Source of the DNA: Nocardia altamirensis NBRC 108246
GTDB taxonomy: Bacteria > Actinomycetota > Actinomycetes > Mycobacteriales > Mycobacteriaceae
NCBI RefSeq assembly: GCF_001612685.1
Contig: NZ_BDAY01000029.1
Location: 1 to 64,000, forward strand
DNA length: 64,000 bases
Direction: 5' to 3'
Shown here: in pieces, positions 8,739 to 17,512 of the stretch
How the letters are laid out: each line of letters opens with the position of its first letter
Position numbering within the stretch: position 1 is the stretch's first letter
Position numbers and translations under genes: made by a program
Notes under the pieces: generated by a model
Seen by the model: the letters and a program-made list of their open reading frames with translations, nothing else
What the model was told of the DNA's origin: nothing
Database searches by the model: none

Positions 8739-11377
8739 GCAGCCCCGATCAGGTCCCGACGCTGGCGGTCCTGGACATTCCCTCGCTGCTCGCACACGCA
8801 TTCCGCACCGTCGCGCCCATTGCCGCCGTGCCCGCCGAGGAACAGATCAATGCCGTATCCGGTTGCACCACAACCATTCTGGCGGTGCTCGCCGCCTTTG
8901 CGCCGACCCATGTCGCCGCAGTCTTCGACACACCCGGCCCGCTGACGCGCGCGAATATCCAGCCGGACTACCAACCCTCAGCCGTCGTGACTGACCTCGT
9001 TCAACAACTCGACCGGATGCGAGAGCTGGTGCAGGCCATGGGGATAGCGGTCGTCGATGCCCCGCCAGGTCTCGAGGCCGCGGACCAGGCCGCCGCCTTC
9101 GCTCAACTCTGTCCCGCCCACGTAGAAAATGTGGTCATCGCTAGCATCGACGACCGGGTCCTGCAGTGCCTCACCGACTCGGTGGTGATCGCACGCCCCG
9201 GATACGCCGGCGCACTGGACACACTCACCCCCGCAACCATCTGCCGTAGCCACGGCGGGATCACGCCGAACAACGTTCCGGACTATCTGGCGCTACGCGG
9301 AGATCTCCCGCGAGGCATGGCGCCGGTACCCGGAGTCGGGGAGGCCACGGTCGCGAAATGGCTGACCCAGTACCGGACCCTCGATGGACTCATCGCCGAC
9401 ATCGACAACGTGCCCGGCCGCCCGGCGGCCGTCCTGCGCGCACACACGGCCACTGTGACCGCCCGCCGCGATATTCTTCGCCTAGGCCACGATCTGCCCT
9501 CGCCGCCGTTGACCGCCCTCGCCACCGGAACGCACCGCCCAGACCCCGACCGCATCACGCGCCTGCTCGGCAACCAGCCCACGCTCAGCGCCTCGGTCCT
9601 GGACGCGCTGGCGCTCACGGCCCACAGCGCGCCGAGCGAGCCTGTACCGTCCGGCCACGTGCAGGAATGGCTGGCCACTCGAGCAACCGGGACCGGCCGA
9701 TGCACCCTGGCCCTGGAAACCCAGGACAGCCGCCTGCACGCCATCGCCATAAGCACACCGACCGGCCACACCGGCCATATCGAACTGGCCGCGACCACCT
9801 CAGCCGACAAGCAGGCCCTCGGTGCCTGGATTGCCGACTCGTCGGTCACCAAAACAGTGCACGACACCAAAGCCACCGTTCACGCGCTGCGAGAACACCA
9901 CTGGACACCGGCCGGTATCAGCATGGACACCGCGCTGGCCAGCTATCTACTCCACCCCGGAGAAGGCACCAGCAGCCCCAGCCTGACCGAAGTCGCCGAC
10001 CGGCATCTGCACCGTGAAACGCCCCCGACAGCCGAGACGCTGTTCGACCTCGGCGACGAACCGGCACATCCGCCGGTCGTCACCACGGCGCAACAAATCG
10101 GTGACCTCGCCAGCGTGCTCGGTACCGAACTCGACCGCGCCGGCATGACCACCTTGCTGACCACGACCGAAATCCCCCTAGCAGCGATCCTCGCCGAGAT
10201 CGAAAACCACGGCGTCTCAGTCGATGCCACCCACCTACAAGACCTGCGAAGCGAATTCTCCCTCGCCGCGGGCGCAGCCACCGAGGCCGCCACACAATTT
10301 CTGGGCCGCCCGATCAACCTCGGCTCCGCCGCCCAGTTGCGCGCCGTCCTGTTCGACGAACTCGCGTTGCCGCCGACTCGTCGGATCAAGCAGGGGTACA
10401 GCACTGCCGCTGAAGACCTGACTCGTCTGCAACGAACCACCGGCGGTCATCCGTTCCTCGAGCTCATCCTCGCTCACCGTAGTGCGACCAAACTGATCTC
10501 GAACATCGACAGTCTGCTCACCCACCGCGGACCCGACAATCGGATCCACACCACGCTGCATCAAATGGTCACCTCCACGGGGCGGTTGTCCTCGGCGGAC
10601 CCGAATCTGCAGAACATCCCCATCCGCACGCCCGATGGCCGCCGCCTGCGCGAGGCCGTCGTCCCGGGCGCGGGATTCGATCTGCTGATGAGTGCGGACT
10701 ACAGCCAGATCGAACTGCGCATCATGGCGCACCTGTCCGGCGATGAACTCTTGATCGATGCCTTCACCTCCGGCGAAGATCTGCACAACTATGTCGCCGG
10801 TATCGCCTTCGGGATACCGACCGCCGATGTCGACGCCGAGCACCGTCGCCGAGCGAAGGCGATCGGGTACGGACTGGCCTACGGACTCACCCCCCGTGGT
10901 CTGGCGAGCCAGCTCGATATCCCCATTGCCGAAGCGCGCACTCTTATCGGGACTTACTTCAGCCGATTCGGCCGAGTCCGCGACTACTTGAACGATCTCG
11001 TCGAGGTGGCGGCGCACCGTGGCTATACCGAAAGCCTGCTCGGGCGCCGCCGCTACCTGCCCGAGCTCACCAGCAACGACGGCAACCGCGTCGAGGCCGC
11101 CACCCGCGCCGCCCTCAATGCCCCGATCCAAGGCAGCGCCGCCGACATCATCAAACGGGCCATGGTTGACATCGACCGAGCTATCACCGAACGCGGTCTA
11201 CGCGCCAGGATGACTCTGCAGATCCACGACGAACTGCTCTTCGAACTCCCCGCTACCGAGCGCGACGAGCTCACTGCCGTTGTCCGCGACGCCATGGCAT
11301 CGGCAGTGAAACTGGCCGTCCCCCTGGAAGTTTCAATCGGCACCGGAGCGACCTGGGCCGCCGCGCACCACAGCTAG
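8735..11377 (+). CDS. PolA-type DNA polymerase with decayed 5' nuclease domain
   Basis: An 880-residue family A DNA polymerase. The polymerase core is intact: motif A SADYSQIELRIM (about 654), motif B RRRAKAIGYGLAYG (about 705) and motif C IHDELLFE (about 829). Residues 1-260 align with the PolA 5'-3' exonuclease but have lost key residues: the EADD motif reads EAAD, the GDRD loop reads SIDDR, and GDPSDN before PGVGE reads GDLPRG. Residues about 300-500 correspond to the inactive 3'-5' exonuclease region. It is probably not the housekeeping PolA. It is the last gene of the Tap-like operon; PolI has been reported in Streptomyces telomere complexes, so end patching of a linear replicon is a reasonable inference. 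Confidence 0.85.
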   Translation: MSSPDQVPTLAVLDIPSLLAHAFRTVAPIAAVPAEEQINAVSGCTTTILAVLAAFAPTHVAAVFDTPGPLTRANIQPDYQPSAVVTDLVQQLDRMRELVQAMGIAVVDAPPGLEAADQAAAFAQLCPAHVENVVIASIDDRVLQCLTDSVVIARPGYAGALDTLTPATICRSHGGITPNNVPDYLALRGDLPRGMAPVPGVGEATVAKWLTQYRTLDGLIADIDNVPGRPAAVLRAHTATVTARRDILRLGHDLPSPPLTALATGTHRPDPDRITRLLGNQPTLSASVLDALALTAHSAPSEPVPSGHVQEWLATRATGTGRCTLALETQDSRLHAIAISTPTGHTGHIELAATTSADKQALGAWIADSSVTKTVHDTKATVHALREHHWTPAGISMDTALASYLLHPGEGTSSPSLTEVADRHLHRETPPTAETLFDLGDEPAHPPVVTTAQQIGDLASVLGTELDRAGMTTLLTTTEIPLAAILAEIENHGVSVDATHLQDLRSEFSLAAGAATEAATQFLGRPINLGSAAQLRAVLFDELALPPTRRIKQGYSTAAEDLTRLQRTTGGHPFLELILAHRSATKLISNIDSLLTHRGPDNRIHTTLHQMVTSTGRLSSADPNLQNIPIRTPDGRRLREAVVPGAGFDLLMSADYSQIELRIMAHLSGDELLIDAFTSGEDLHNYVAGIAFGIPTADVDAEHRRRAKAIGYGLAYGLTPRGLASQLDIPIAEARTLIGTYFSRFGRVRDYLNDLVEVAAHRGYTESLLGRRRYLPELTSNDGNRVEAATRAALNAPIQGSAADIIKRAMVDIDRAITERGLRARMTLQIHDELLFELPATERDELTAVVRDAMASAVKLAVPLEVSIGTGATWAAAHHS

Positions 11378-11465
11378 ACGCCGAACTCCCGACATCGTCC
11401 GGCACGGCAGCCCCGTTGCGCCAGCCCAGCCTGCCAATCGCAACAGGCAGCTCAGTAGCAACATT

Positions 11466-11480
11466 GCTAAACTTCCTACT
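11466..11480 (+). promoter_or_regulatory. Promoter-like element before the toxin-antitoxin pair
   Basis: GCTAAACTTC (11466-11475) matches the element upstream of 3476. TAAACT at 11468-11473 fits TANNNT and ends 7 bases before the GTG start at 11481, so the transcript would be leaderless. AACT...AGTT arms flank the start codon and could serve for autoregulation. Confidence 0.4.
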
Positions 11481-11732
11481 GTGAGAGTTACTACGTCGCT
11501 CAGTCTGGAACAGAGCCTGCTCGATCAGGCCAAGGAATACGCGCGCGACGCAGGAACCAACTTCTCGGCGTGGACCGAGCGGCTTATCCAGCGCGAGCTG
11601 TTCACCTCCTCGGCCGCTACGGCCGCCGCCTGGGAACGCGAACAAGGCCGCGACAGTGCTGCCTACTTCGAACAGGTCGAGGCTCAGCGCGCCGCTGTCG
11701 CGGCTGCAATCCGCGACGAACACGCTTCGTGA
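11481..11732 (+). CDS. Antitoxin-like protein (MazE/RHH type)
   Basis: The 83-residue protein starts at GTG 11481. Its N-terminus, VTTSLSLEQSLLDQAKEYAR, is a short strand plus helix as in ribbon-helix-helix antitoxins. FSAWTERLIQRELF and AAAWEREQGRDSAAYF follow. The stop overlaps the toxin start (GTGA, 11729-11732), the usual coupling of antitoxin before toxin. It would bind and neutralise the MazF/PemK-like toxin and repress the shared promoter. The related protein at 812 lacks a toxin partner. Family membership is inferred from size, order and pattern. Confidence 0.75.
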   Translation: MRVTTSLSLEQSLLDQAKEYARDAGTNFSAWTERLIQRELFTSSAATAAAWEREQGRDSAAYFEQVEAQRAAVAAAIRDEHAS

Positions 11733-12397
11733 CACAAGCCCCGGTGCCGTACCGCGGCGAGATCTGGACATATTCCCCAACTGTTGCCGGGCACGAAAAA
11801 CCAGCCACCCTCGGCGCGGACCGCATGCTGGTGATCTCGCGGTCTGAAGTCAATGCGCTCTTGCCCAGTGTGGTGGCGCTACCGTTGGAAGCCGCACCGC
11901 GCATGCCCGCGCTCGCCGTGCCCCTGACCGGCGAGGACCCAATCGGTGAGGTGTCCGCGATCGTGTACCGACCGACCCAGCTCTATCGGCCGTGGCTGGC
12001 ACAACGGCTCGGCACGGTCAGCCAAGCAACCATGCGCCAAATCGTCGGTGCCCTGGTCAGCCTCATGGCCGATCGCGGCGAGATCTGGACCTACCTGCCG
12101 ACCATCGCCGGCCGGGAAGCGCCGTCGTCCCTCGGCGCGGACCGCATGCTGGTGATCTCCCGAGCCGAGGTCAACGCTGCCCTGCCCGGTGTGGTGGCGC
12201 TGCCGTTGGAGGCTGCGCCTCGAATGCCTGGCCTGGCTGTGCCGCTCACCGAGGAAGACCCGCTCCACGACGTCTCCGCGATCGTGTATCGACCCACGCA
12301 GTTGTACGGGCCGTGGCTGGTCGAGCAGATCGGTACTCTCAGCCAGGCCACCATGCGCCAGGTGATCGGTGCGCTGGTCGGCTACGTCTCCGAATGA
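11729..12397 (+). CDS. Tandem-duplicated MazF/PemK-like toxin
   Basis: The 222-residue protein is two copies of one domain of about 110 residues. Copy 1 (1-112) has RGEIWTYSPTVAGHEKPATL, then DRMLVISRSEVNALLPSVVA and YRPTQLYRPWLAQRLGTVSQ. Copy 2 (from ATG 12066) repeats each block: RGEIWTYLPTIAGREAPSSL, DRMLVISRAEVNAALPGVVA and YRPTQLYGPWLVEQIGTLSQ. RGEIW at the N-terminus is typical of MazF/PemK endoribonucleases. There is no stop between the copies, so they may fold as an intramolecular dimer. The internal ATG 12066 lacks a clear ribosome binding site. Normal MazF is about 110 residues. Ribonuclease activity is inferred. Confidence 0.75.
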   Translation: MTQAPVPYRGEIWTYSPTVAGHEKPATLGADRMLVISRSEVNALLPSVVALPLEAAPRMPALAVPLTGEDPIGEVSAIVYRPTQLYRPWLAQRLGTVSQATMRQIVGALVSLMADRGEIWTYLPTIAGREAPSSLGADRMLVISRAEVNAALPGVVALPLEAAPRMPGLAVPLTEEDPLHDVSAIVYRPTQLYGPWLVEQIGTLSQATMRQVIGALVGYVSE

Positions 12398-12425
12398 CCG
12401 GGCAGGAACAAAGATACCCACTCCA

Positions 12426-13070
12426 TCAAACCCGGCTGACCAGATTCGCTAGCGATACCTCGTGCCAGTCTCGAAATTCCGGTTCATGGCATAACTGCAC
12501 CGCAGGGTTGTTGGCTCGTACGTCTAGATCCAGCCAGATATGCCAACGCCGCGCGAGCGGCGCGAGGATATCGGGCTCGATGAACAGGCTCGCCACATGC
12601 AGCGTCATCGCACAGCTGGCGGCGCCCGCGGCCGCACAGGCCTTGCCCGCCAGCCAGACCGCCTTTTCGGCCGCGGACATGTCTGCGGAAAGCTGGTCGC
12701 CACGCTGATAGAACCGATCTTCCGCGTGGAAATGTCGGCAAACGATCGGACGGCCGTCGACGTCGCAGACCGCGTATACAGAATGGTCGTCGGATCCGGC
12801 CGCGTACAACTCGATGATCGCCCGTGACTCTGCTGCTTCAGCACGCAGAGCCTTCGAAAAGCGATCGAGCTCTTTGGCGTGCATTTCTTCCCAATCGACG
12901 CCGATCTGGCGCATCAACTCGGTGCGCACAATCGGCCACAGGATCGGTCCGACCATGCCCTGCTCGACTGCCCACCCGTACAACTCGCCAGAAGTGCACA
13001 TCGCGCGCAGGGCTGCTGCATTGTCGCTGACGACCTGCTCTACTCGGCTCCATAGCTCGGTGACATTCAT
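12426..13070 (-). CDS. Hypothetical protein, 214 residues
   Basis: The start is ATG 13070, preceded by GGGGGA. The protein begins MNVTELWSRVEQVVSDNAAA, is mainly helical, and contains an Ala/Cys-rich segment (ACAAAGAASCAMTLHV). The C-terminal part, RRWHIWLDLDVRANNPAVQL, looks like a beta-rich end. No family is recognised. It is convergent with the toxin-antitoxin pair and separated by 28 bases. It may be accessory cargo. Function unknown. Confidence 0.6.
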   Translation of the reverse strand: MNVTELWSRVEQVVSDNAAALRAMCTSGELYGWAVEQGMVGPILWPIVRTELMRQIGVDWEEMHAKELDRFSKALRAEAAESRAIIELYAAGSDDHSVYAVCDVDGRPIVCRHFHAEDRFYQRGDQLSADMSAAEKAVWLAGKACAAAGAASCAMTLHVASLFIEPDILAPLARRWHIWLDLDVRANNPAVQLCHEPEFRDWHEVSLANLVSRV

Positions 13071-13414
13071 TTCGGATCCCCCTTTGATTGTGGTTAGGTC
13101 GCTTCCTCCCTGGCGCTCCTGTTCCATCTGATAGGGAATTTACGCAGCGCGCAGATGGTGGAGGTAGCGTTTGGGCCAGTCCGTTGCTGCTGGTCGATAA
13201 CGAATCGGTGTCGTCGCGCCCACCTCGGAAAGTCGCCTGCGGCTCGCATCGCCCACAAGTAGCTCGTGGAGAAGAGCGAGGAATCGACGTCAAAATTTCG
13301 CTGTCGGCATAGCGGACCAACCTCGGGCCGGTAGTTGAAGTGCAGACGATTGATCACGGCGGATCCGAGGGGGATATCTCGTCTTCGAGAAGCCCGTGGT
13401 TTTGGGCCGGGTTG
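13071..13414. other. Gap with no gene recognised
   Basis: About 345 bases between the minus-strand gene at 12426-13070 and the split regulator. Frames here are Arg- and Ser-rich and have no start context. No repeat or RNA was recognised. Confidence 0.3.
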
Positions 13415-13764
13415 TCAGCTTGCTGGCATAACCGTCTGTAGCGAGCGGACTCGCTCTGCGAGTTGCCGCGCGGCTGGCCTGCGGTAGTGGGGGCCTAGGT
13501 CGCGCAGCAGGACGTTCAACTGCCCGACGCAGCGTCTGGAGGTGACGTCACCGGTGAGTACGTCGACGGCGCGATTGGCCAGTCCAAGGGCCTGGTCGAG
13601 GTCTGGCTCGGCTTGGCGTAGATAGGATTTGGCGAGCAGAGCGTCTCGCAGGGCCGCCTCGCGCGTCGCGGACGGGTCTTGTAACCGCCGCGCCTGATGA
13701 AAATGGCGGCGCGCGGCGCCGTAGTCGGCAAGCTGCAGAAAGCAGAATGCGGCTTGGCCGCCGC
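13415..13764 (-). pseudogene. C-terminal fragment of a TPR regulator split by the Tn554-like element
   Basis: Read on the minus strand without a start codon, this encodes GGQAAFCFLQLADYGAARRH followed by about 95 residues (DPSATREAALRDALLAKSYL, DLDQALGLANRAVDVL, a VTSRRCVGQLNVLL segment) and a TGA at 13415. This is the typical tail of actinobacterial XRE/TPR regulators. The matching N-terminal part lies at 18796-19564, beyond the mobile element. Joining base 18796 to 13764 on the minus strand keeps the frame and gives WLNVGHAHGGGQAAFCF. The undivided protein would be about 372 residues. Both halves and the restored frame are seen directly; loss of function is inferred. Confidence 0.8.
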
Positions 13765-13775
13765 TTCTCTTGGGG
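13765..13775. repeat. Left terminal inverted repeat of the Tn554-like element
   Basis: TTCTCTTGGGG here is the inverted counterpart of CCCCTAGAGAA at 18785-18795, with 10 of 11 positions matching. It sits exactly where the coding sequence of the split regulator breaks off. Confidence 0.65.
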
Positions 13776-13966
13776 TGCCTGGGACTTGAGCGCGGCTCTC
13801 GTGGAAATTCGTGCAGCTCAGTGGCTTCGGTGGTGAAGGTAGCAGATGGCGACAGGTGTGGTGCACGGATCTGCGGTGTGAGGGATCAGCAGCCGCCGGG
13901 GCGCATGAATGGAAGACTTGGCCGCATCCGGTGTTCGATCCGACCAAGCGAGGGGACAGACGAGCC

Positions 13967-14182
13967 GTGAGTGGGCCTGAGCAGTATGGGAAGTGGATCA
14001 GAGAACCGCGGACCGAGGATTGCCCGGAGTGCGGGTCTGACAGCATGCCGGTGCGGCAGAGCCCGGACAAGGCATCGGAAGTCCGGCGCTGCCTGGAGAA
14101 GAACCACGAGTTCGAGACGACCGAGACCTATGTGACGTGTGCTCCCTCGGAGGGGACACGCTTCGACGTCTCTGGAAGCTGA
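13967..14182 (+). CDS. Small zinc-ribbon-like protein within the element
   Basis: GTG 13967, with AGGGGACA 8 bases upstream, starts a 71-residue protein: SGPEQYGKWIREPRTEDCPE and CGSDSMPVRQSPDKASEVRR, then CLEKNHEFETTETYVTC. CPECG plus later cysteines suggests a small zinc ribbon. Longer upstream frames lack a good start. It is oriented against the recombinase genes and is probably passenger DNA of the transposon. Function unknown. Confidence 0.45.
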   Translation: MSGPEQYGKWIREPRTEDCPECGSDSMPVRQSPDKASEVRRCLEKNHEFETTETYVTCAPSEGTRFDVSGS

Positions 14183-14241
14183 GCGCCCGGATCCGGTCGG
14201 TTGCACCCAGTGTGATCGGTGCAGTGGTGCATTGTTGTCCG

Positions 14242-14451
14242 GTGCCCGAGATCAGACTTGCTGCAGAAGACGCTGTTGAACTCGCCGAGATGCTCGAGTT
14301 CCTTGAGGACTGGCTGGTCGCGGCCGACCCGTCCGTCCGATCCTCGTTCGCGCAGTTCGCCGAGGATTCCGAGGACTCGATCGAGCATCTGCGGCTCGAT
14401 CTGAACCGGTTCCGGTGTCTCCTCGCCGGTGAGAAGCTGGCCGACTTTTGA
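14242..14451 (+). CDS. Small acidic helical protein within the element
   Basis: The likely GTG start at 14242 gives 69 residues: PEIRLAAEDAVELAEMLEFL, EDWLVAADPSVRSSFAQFAE and SIEHLRLDLNRFRCLLAG. I recall short proteins of this kind near actinobacterial recombinase cassettes, but no function. Upstream in-frame starts add low-quality sequence. It is convergent with the TnpC-like gene, 54 bases away. It could be an accessory factor of the element. Confidence 0.45.
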   Translation: MPEIRLAAEDAVELAEMLEFLEDWLVAADPSVRSSFAQFAEDSEDSIEHLRLDLNRFRCLLAGEKLADF

Positions 14452-14505
14452 CGCCGTGCCGCTCCGCGACCGGGGCCGGGGCCGGGGCCGGCCGCGGAGC
14501 GGTGT

Positions 14506-15027
14506 TCAGTGGCGCTTGTTCATGTTGGCGAACAGCTCTCGGTTCGCGGCTCGGGCCGCTTCGAGTTCTTGATCGCGTTCCTCCAGCCGGCGGTTCAGTT
14601 CGATGATCTGCTGTTCGAGGGTGGTGATCTGCCGTTGGAGCTGGTCGATGTCAGCGGGAGCGCCGAGTCCGGATTCGCGCCAGGCCTCCTCACCGAGCAG
14701 CTCGGACAGCTTCTTCTCGAGCTGCTTGTTGTGCCCGGCCAGGCGTGCGATGCGGGCCTGAGTGTTGGCCAGATCAGTTCGCAGCGACGCCATCGTCAGC
14801 GGCGCCGCTGTTCCGGCGGTCGGCAGTGGGGTGGCTTGGGCGGTGTGGACCTGGGCGAGCAGGTCGGGGTGCCGGTAGAGGAATGTGCGGTCGACGCCAG
14901 CGGCGCGGGCGATCGCTGAAACGCTGATCTGCCCGCCGTCCTTGTGGGCGGCGTTGAGCGCCTTGATGACTTGCTGTCTGCGGCGCGCGGAATCGGCCTG
15001 GCGTCCTTGGATCATGGTGTTGACCAT
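14506..15027 (-). CDS. DUF6262/TnpC-like transposition accessory protein
   Basis: The 173-residue protein starts at ATG 15027 with CAGGAG 9 bases upstream. Residues 10-60 contain RRRQQVIKALNAAHKDGGQI, then VSAIARAAGVDRTFLYRHPD, an HTH typical of the DUF6262 family. Residues 85-170 form a long coiled coil (NKQLEKKLSELLGEEAWRES, LEQQIIELNRRLEERDQELE). In Tn554 the small TnpC influences orientation and efficiency of transposition; this gene takes the same position after two tyrosine recombinases. It begins directly after the restored frame end of the tnpB-like gene (15030). Confidence 0.75.
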   Translation of the reverse strand: MVNTMIQGRQADSARRRQQVIKALNAAHKDGGQISVSAIARAAGVDRTFLYRHPDLLAQVHTAQATPLPTAGTAAPLTMASLRTDLANTQARIARLAGHNKQLEKKLSELLGEEAWRESGLGAPADIDQLQRQITTLEQQIIELNRRLEERDQELEAARAANRELFANMNKRH

Positions 15028-15029
15028 GG

Positions 15030-17512
15030 TTATGCGCTCCTGTCCGGGCGAACGTCGGGAAGGGGCTGGCGAATCCGTGGCAGACCGAGACCGACGACGC
15101 TGTTGCGGGCCCGGCGGACGACGCCGACGGCGTCCTCGATCTGGGCCCGATCCTCCTCGGATAACTCGTCGACATCGGCCTTGATCCGGGAAATCAGACG
15201 CCGGATGCGGGTGATCTCCTCGTCCGACGGCATGGCTTCGGCCTTGGCCCAATTGTCGGCCGCGTCGAAAGCGCTGCGCAACCGTTCCCGGCTGCGCAGC
15301 AGATCCGACAAATATGCCTCCAGATCCGGCAGATAGGAAACGTCGGTCGAAAAGTGCGCGCAGCCAACACATCTGAACCGGACCGGGCAATCATCCCCGC
15401 CCGCGGCAACGTTGCTAGGCTCACTGCAAGTGCCGTAGGGGACCGCGACTTCACCCACGCGCGCCGCAAATGCTCGGAATCCAGCAACGCCTTGGCTTGC
15501 CTCCAGATGCGGCTGCCGTGCCGGTCGAATTGCAACGCGGTCACTCTGTCAACGGCCTCTCGGCGGCGTTCCTCCCCGACACGGAAATAGCCCTGTGTCG
15601 TAGACAATTGACGATGGTCCATGAGTTCGCTGAGGGTCTCGACTGCGACTCCCGCGTCGGCATGTCTCTGGGCCCAAGTGTGGCGATATGCGTAGGGAAA
15701 AATCCTCTTCTTGTCGAACGGCAGCATCCGTTTCACCGGTTCGCCGTCGATGTGTTCGGAGGCCAAGACCAGGAATTCTGGCAGGCCGTCGACCCATCGC
15801 CGGTGGCCCATATTGACCGTGCCAACGCTGATCGGTTGAGTGCCATTCGGGTTCGTGTTCGCGCGAGGCAGCAGCACCAACTGGCCAATGGGCTCGTTCG
15901 GAAACCGGTTCCGGACATGTTGTTGCTGCTCCTCGACGAGAGCTGCTGTGGCCGAGTTAATCGGCAAACGTCGTGCTAGCCGATTGGCTTTCTGGTTGTC
16001 GTAAACCAAGACCGGCTTGCCTTGGTCTCGTTCCAGGCAGTCCAACGGGAGCTCGCAGATTTCGTTCGGCCGCCGGCCGGTGTCGATAAGCAGTTCAGAG
16101 GCGACACGAACTTCCCGTCCGCTTTCGTTCTCAAGCTGTTTCAGGTTCCTGCAGAGTTCCCGCATGACCTCGGTCGGCAAGTCTCGCCCTGCTTCGGTGT
16201 CCTCGGGCTCATCAGGGATGTCGCCCTCGGAGATGGTGAAGTCTTCGGGAAGCCCGTGCATCAGCTGACCCGGTCGGGTGAGGGCCAGGGCGCGCATCTC
16301 CGTCAGGATCTGCCGAATGTCGCGGATCTGAATGATTCGCTGTCGAGCGCTGATAGTCCCCTCGGCGTGCAGGAACGCTTGCCTGTTCAGAAATGCCGTG
16401 ATGTCGTTGCGAGACAGTCCGACTGGATCGCAACCATGGTCTGGGTGCTGCAGACGGAGGCTCGCAGACAGCGTCACCATCGAATTGATCTTCGTTTGGC
16501 AGGTTGCCTTGACCTGCTTTCCGCGCCTGCGTGGAATGTCGTTGTAGGTCCAGACCTTCATCGCTTCCCGGAGCCATGGCTGGGAGATCTCCGTGAACCG
16601 CAGGGTTCCGCTGTGCCCGAAAACTGCCGCATCCCATTCGTCCTTCAAACGTTCGGTCTCCGGGGTGGCGCGCAACAGTTGGGCCGAGTTCACGAAACTC
16701 TTGTGCGTCCCCCGAACCAGGCGTGTGCTGAGTTTGTCAGGGTCGATTTCATTGAGGGAGCCGACTTGCTCAACGCGAGCGTGATCTGCGAGCGGACGGA
16801 AGGTTTCAGTGGTGGTCTTGGTTCCTCTTTCGATCCGCTGCTGCAGGCCGAAAAGCATTTCGGCCACCACTCGTTCGTGCAGCCCGCGCAGGCTCGCCTC
16901 GCCGCCGATGGGAATGGCAGGAGCAATCAGTCGCCAGTGGTGCTCATCAACTCCGCTGGACCTGCTGTTTCGCCATCGCTGGGTATGGGTGTGACAGTAG
17001 GGTCCGTGACCTCCTCGGTCGCGGGTGCAAGCCGCAACCACGCACGGACCGAAAGAAGGAAGACCAACGACATCGGGATGGGCCACAAATTCAGAGAGAG
17101 ACAACTTGAAGATGTTGTCACGCTGCCAAATATGAGTGGTGCAAAGCGCGAGTGTGCTGGTTTTCCAAGGCCGTTGACACTGCGGGACTGTGCAATTCCC
17201 GACCTGCATCTGCCGGAGCCGGATCCGCTCGATGGCAATGAACTCCGCGACCGGAGGCTGGTCGCACTCTTTCCATCGGACCCAGCAGGACGGGCAGAAC
17301 GTGGCGAGCCCCTTGGCTCTTCCGTCGCAGTTCGCGACTGAACACAGCCTCCATCCCAGCACTGGATGACCCTGCGGAAAGCTCAGCACTCTCCGCTGCG
17401 CGGACCAATTCACCAACTGGAGGAACTCGGAGGTGATCGCCGCCCACAATCCAGCAGCTATCTCGTCACCTGCGTGATCAGGGGGCGCAGCAGTGGATGT
17501 CAGCGCACTCAT
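15030..17512 (-). pseudogene. TnpB-like tyrosine recombinase, frameshifted near its end
   Basis: The gene starts at ATG 17512, overlapping the tnpA-like stop (ATGA). The catalytic domain shows TGRRPNEICELP (first Arg), YRHTWAQRHADAGVAVETLS (His...Arg box) and LMDHRQLSTTQGYF (His and nucleophile Tyr). Near 15458-15463 the frame breaks: EHLRRA is followed in one frame by nonsense up to 15194, while the other frame continues as GEVAVPYGTCSEPSNVAAGG and CPVRFRCVGCAHF to a stop at 15030, the expected tail of these proteins. Adding one base would restore about 827 residues. It could be a true mutation or a sequencing error; no slippery site was seen. Confidence 0.75.

Noticed and set aside
13516..14070. 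Minus-strand frame of 184 codons across the left end of the Tn554-like element
   Set aside because: It crosses the element boundary and reads Ser/Pro-rich sequence; the true coding frame there is the TPR fragment ending at 13415.
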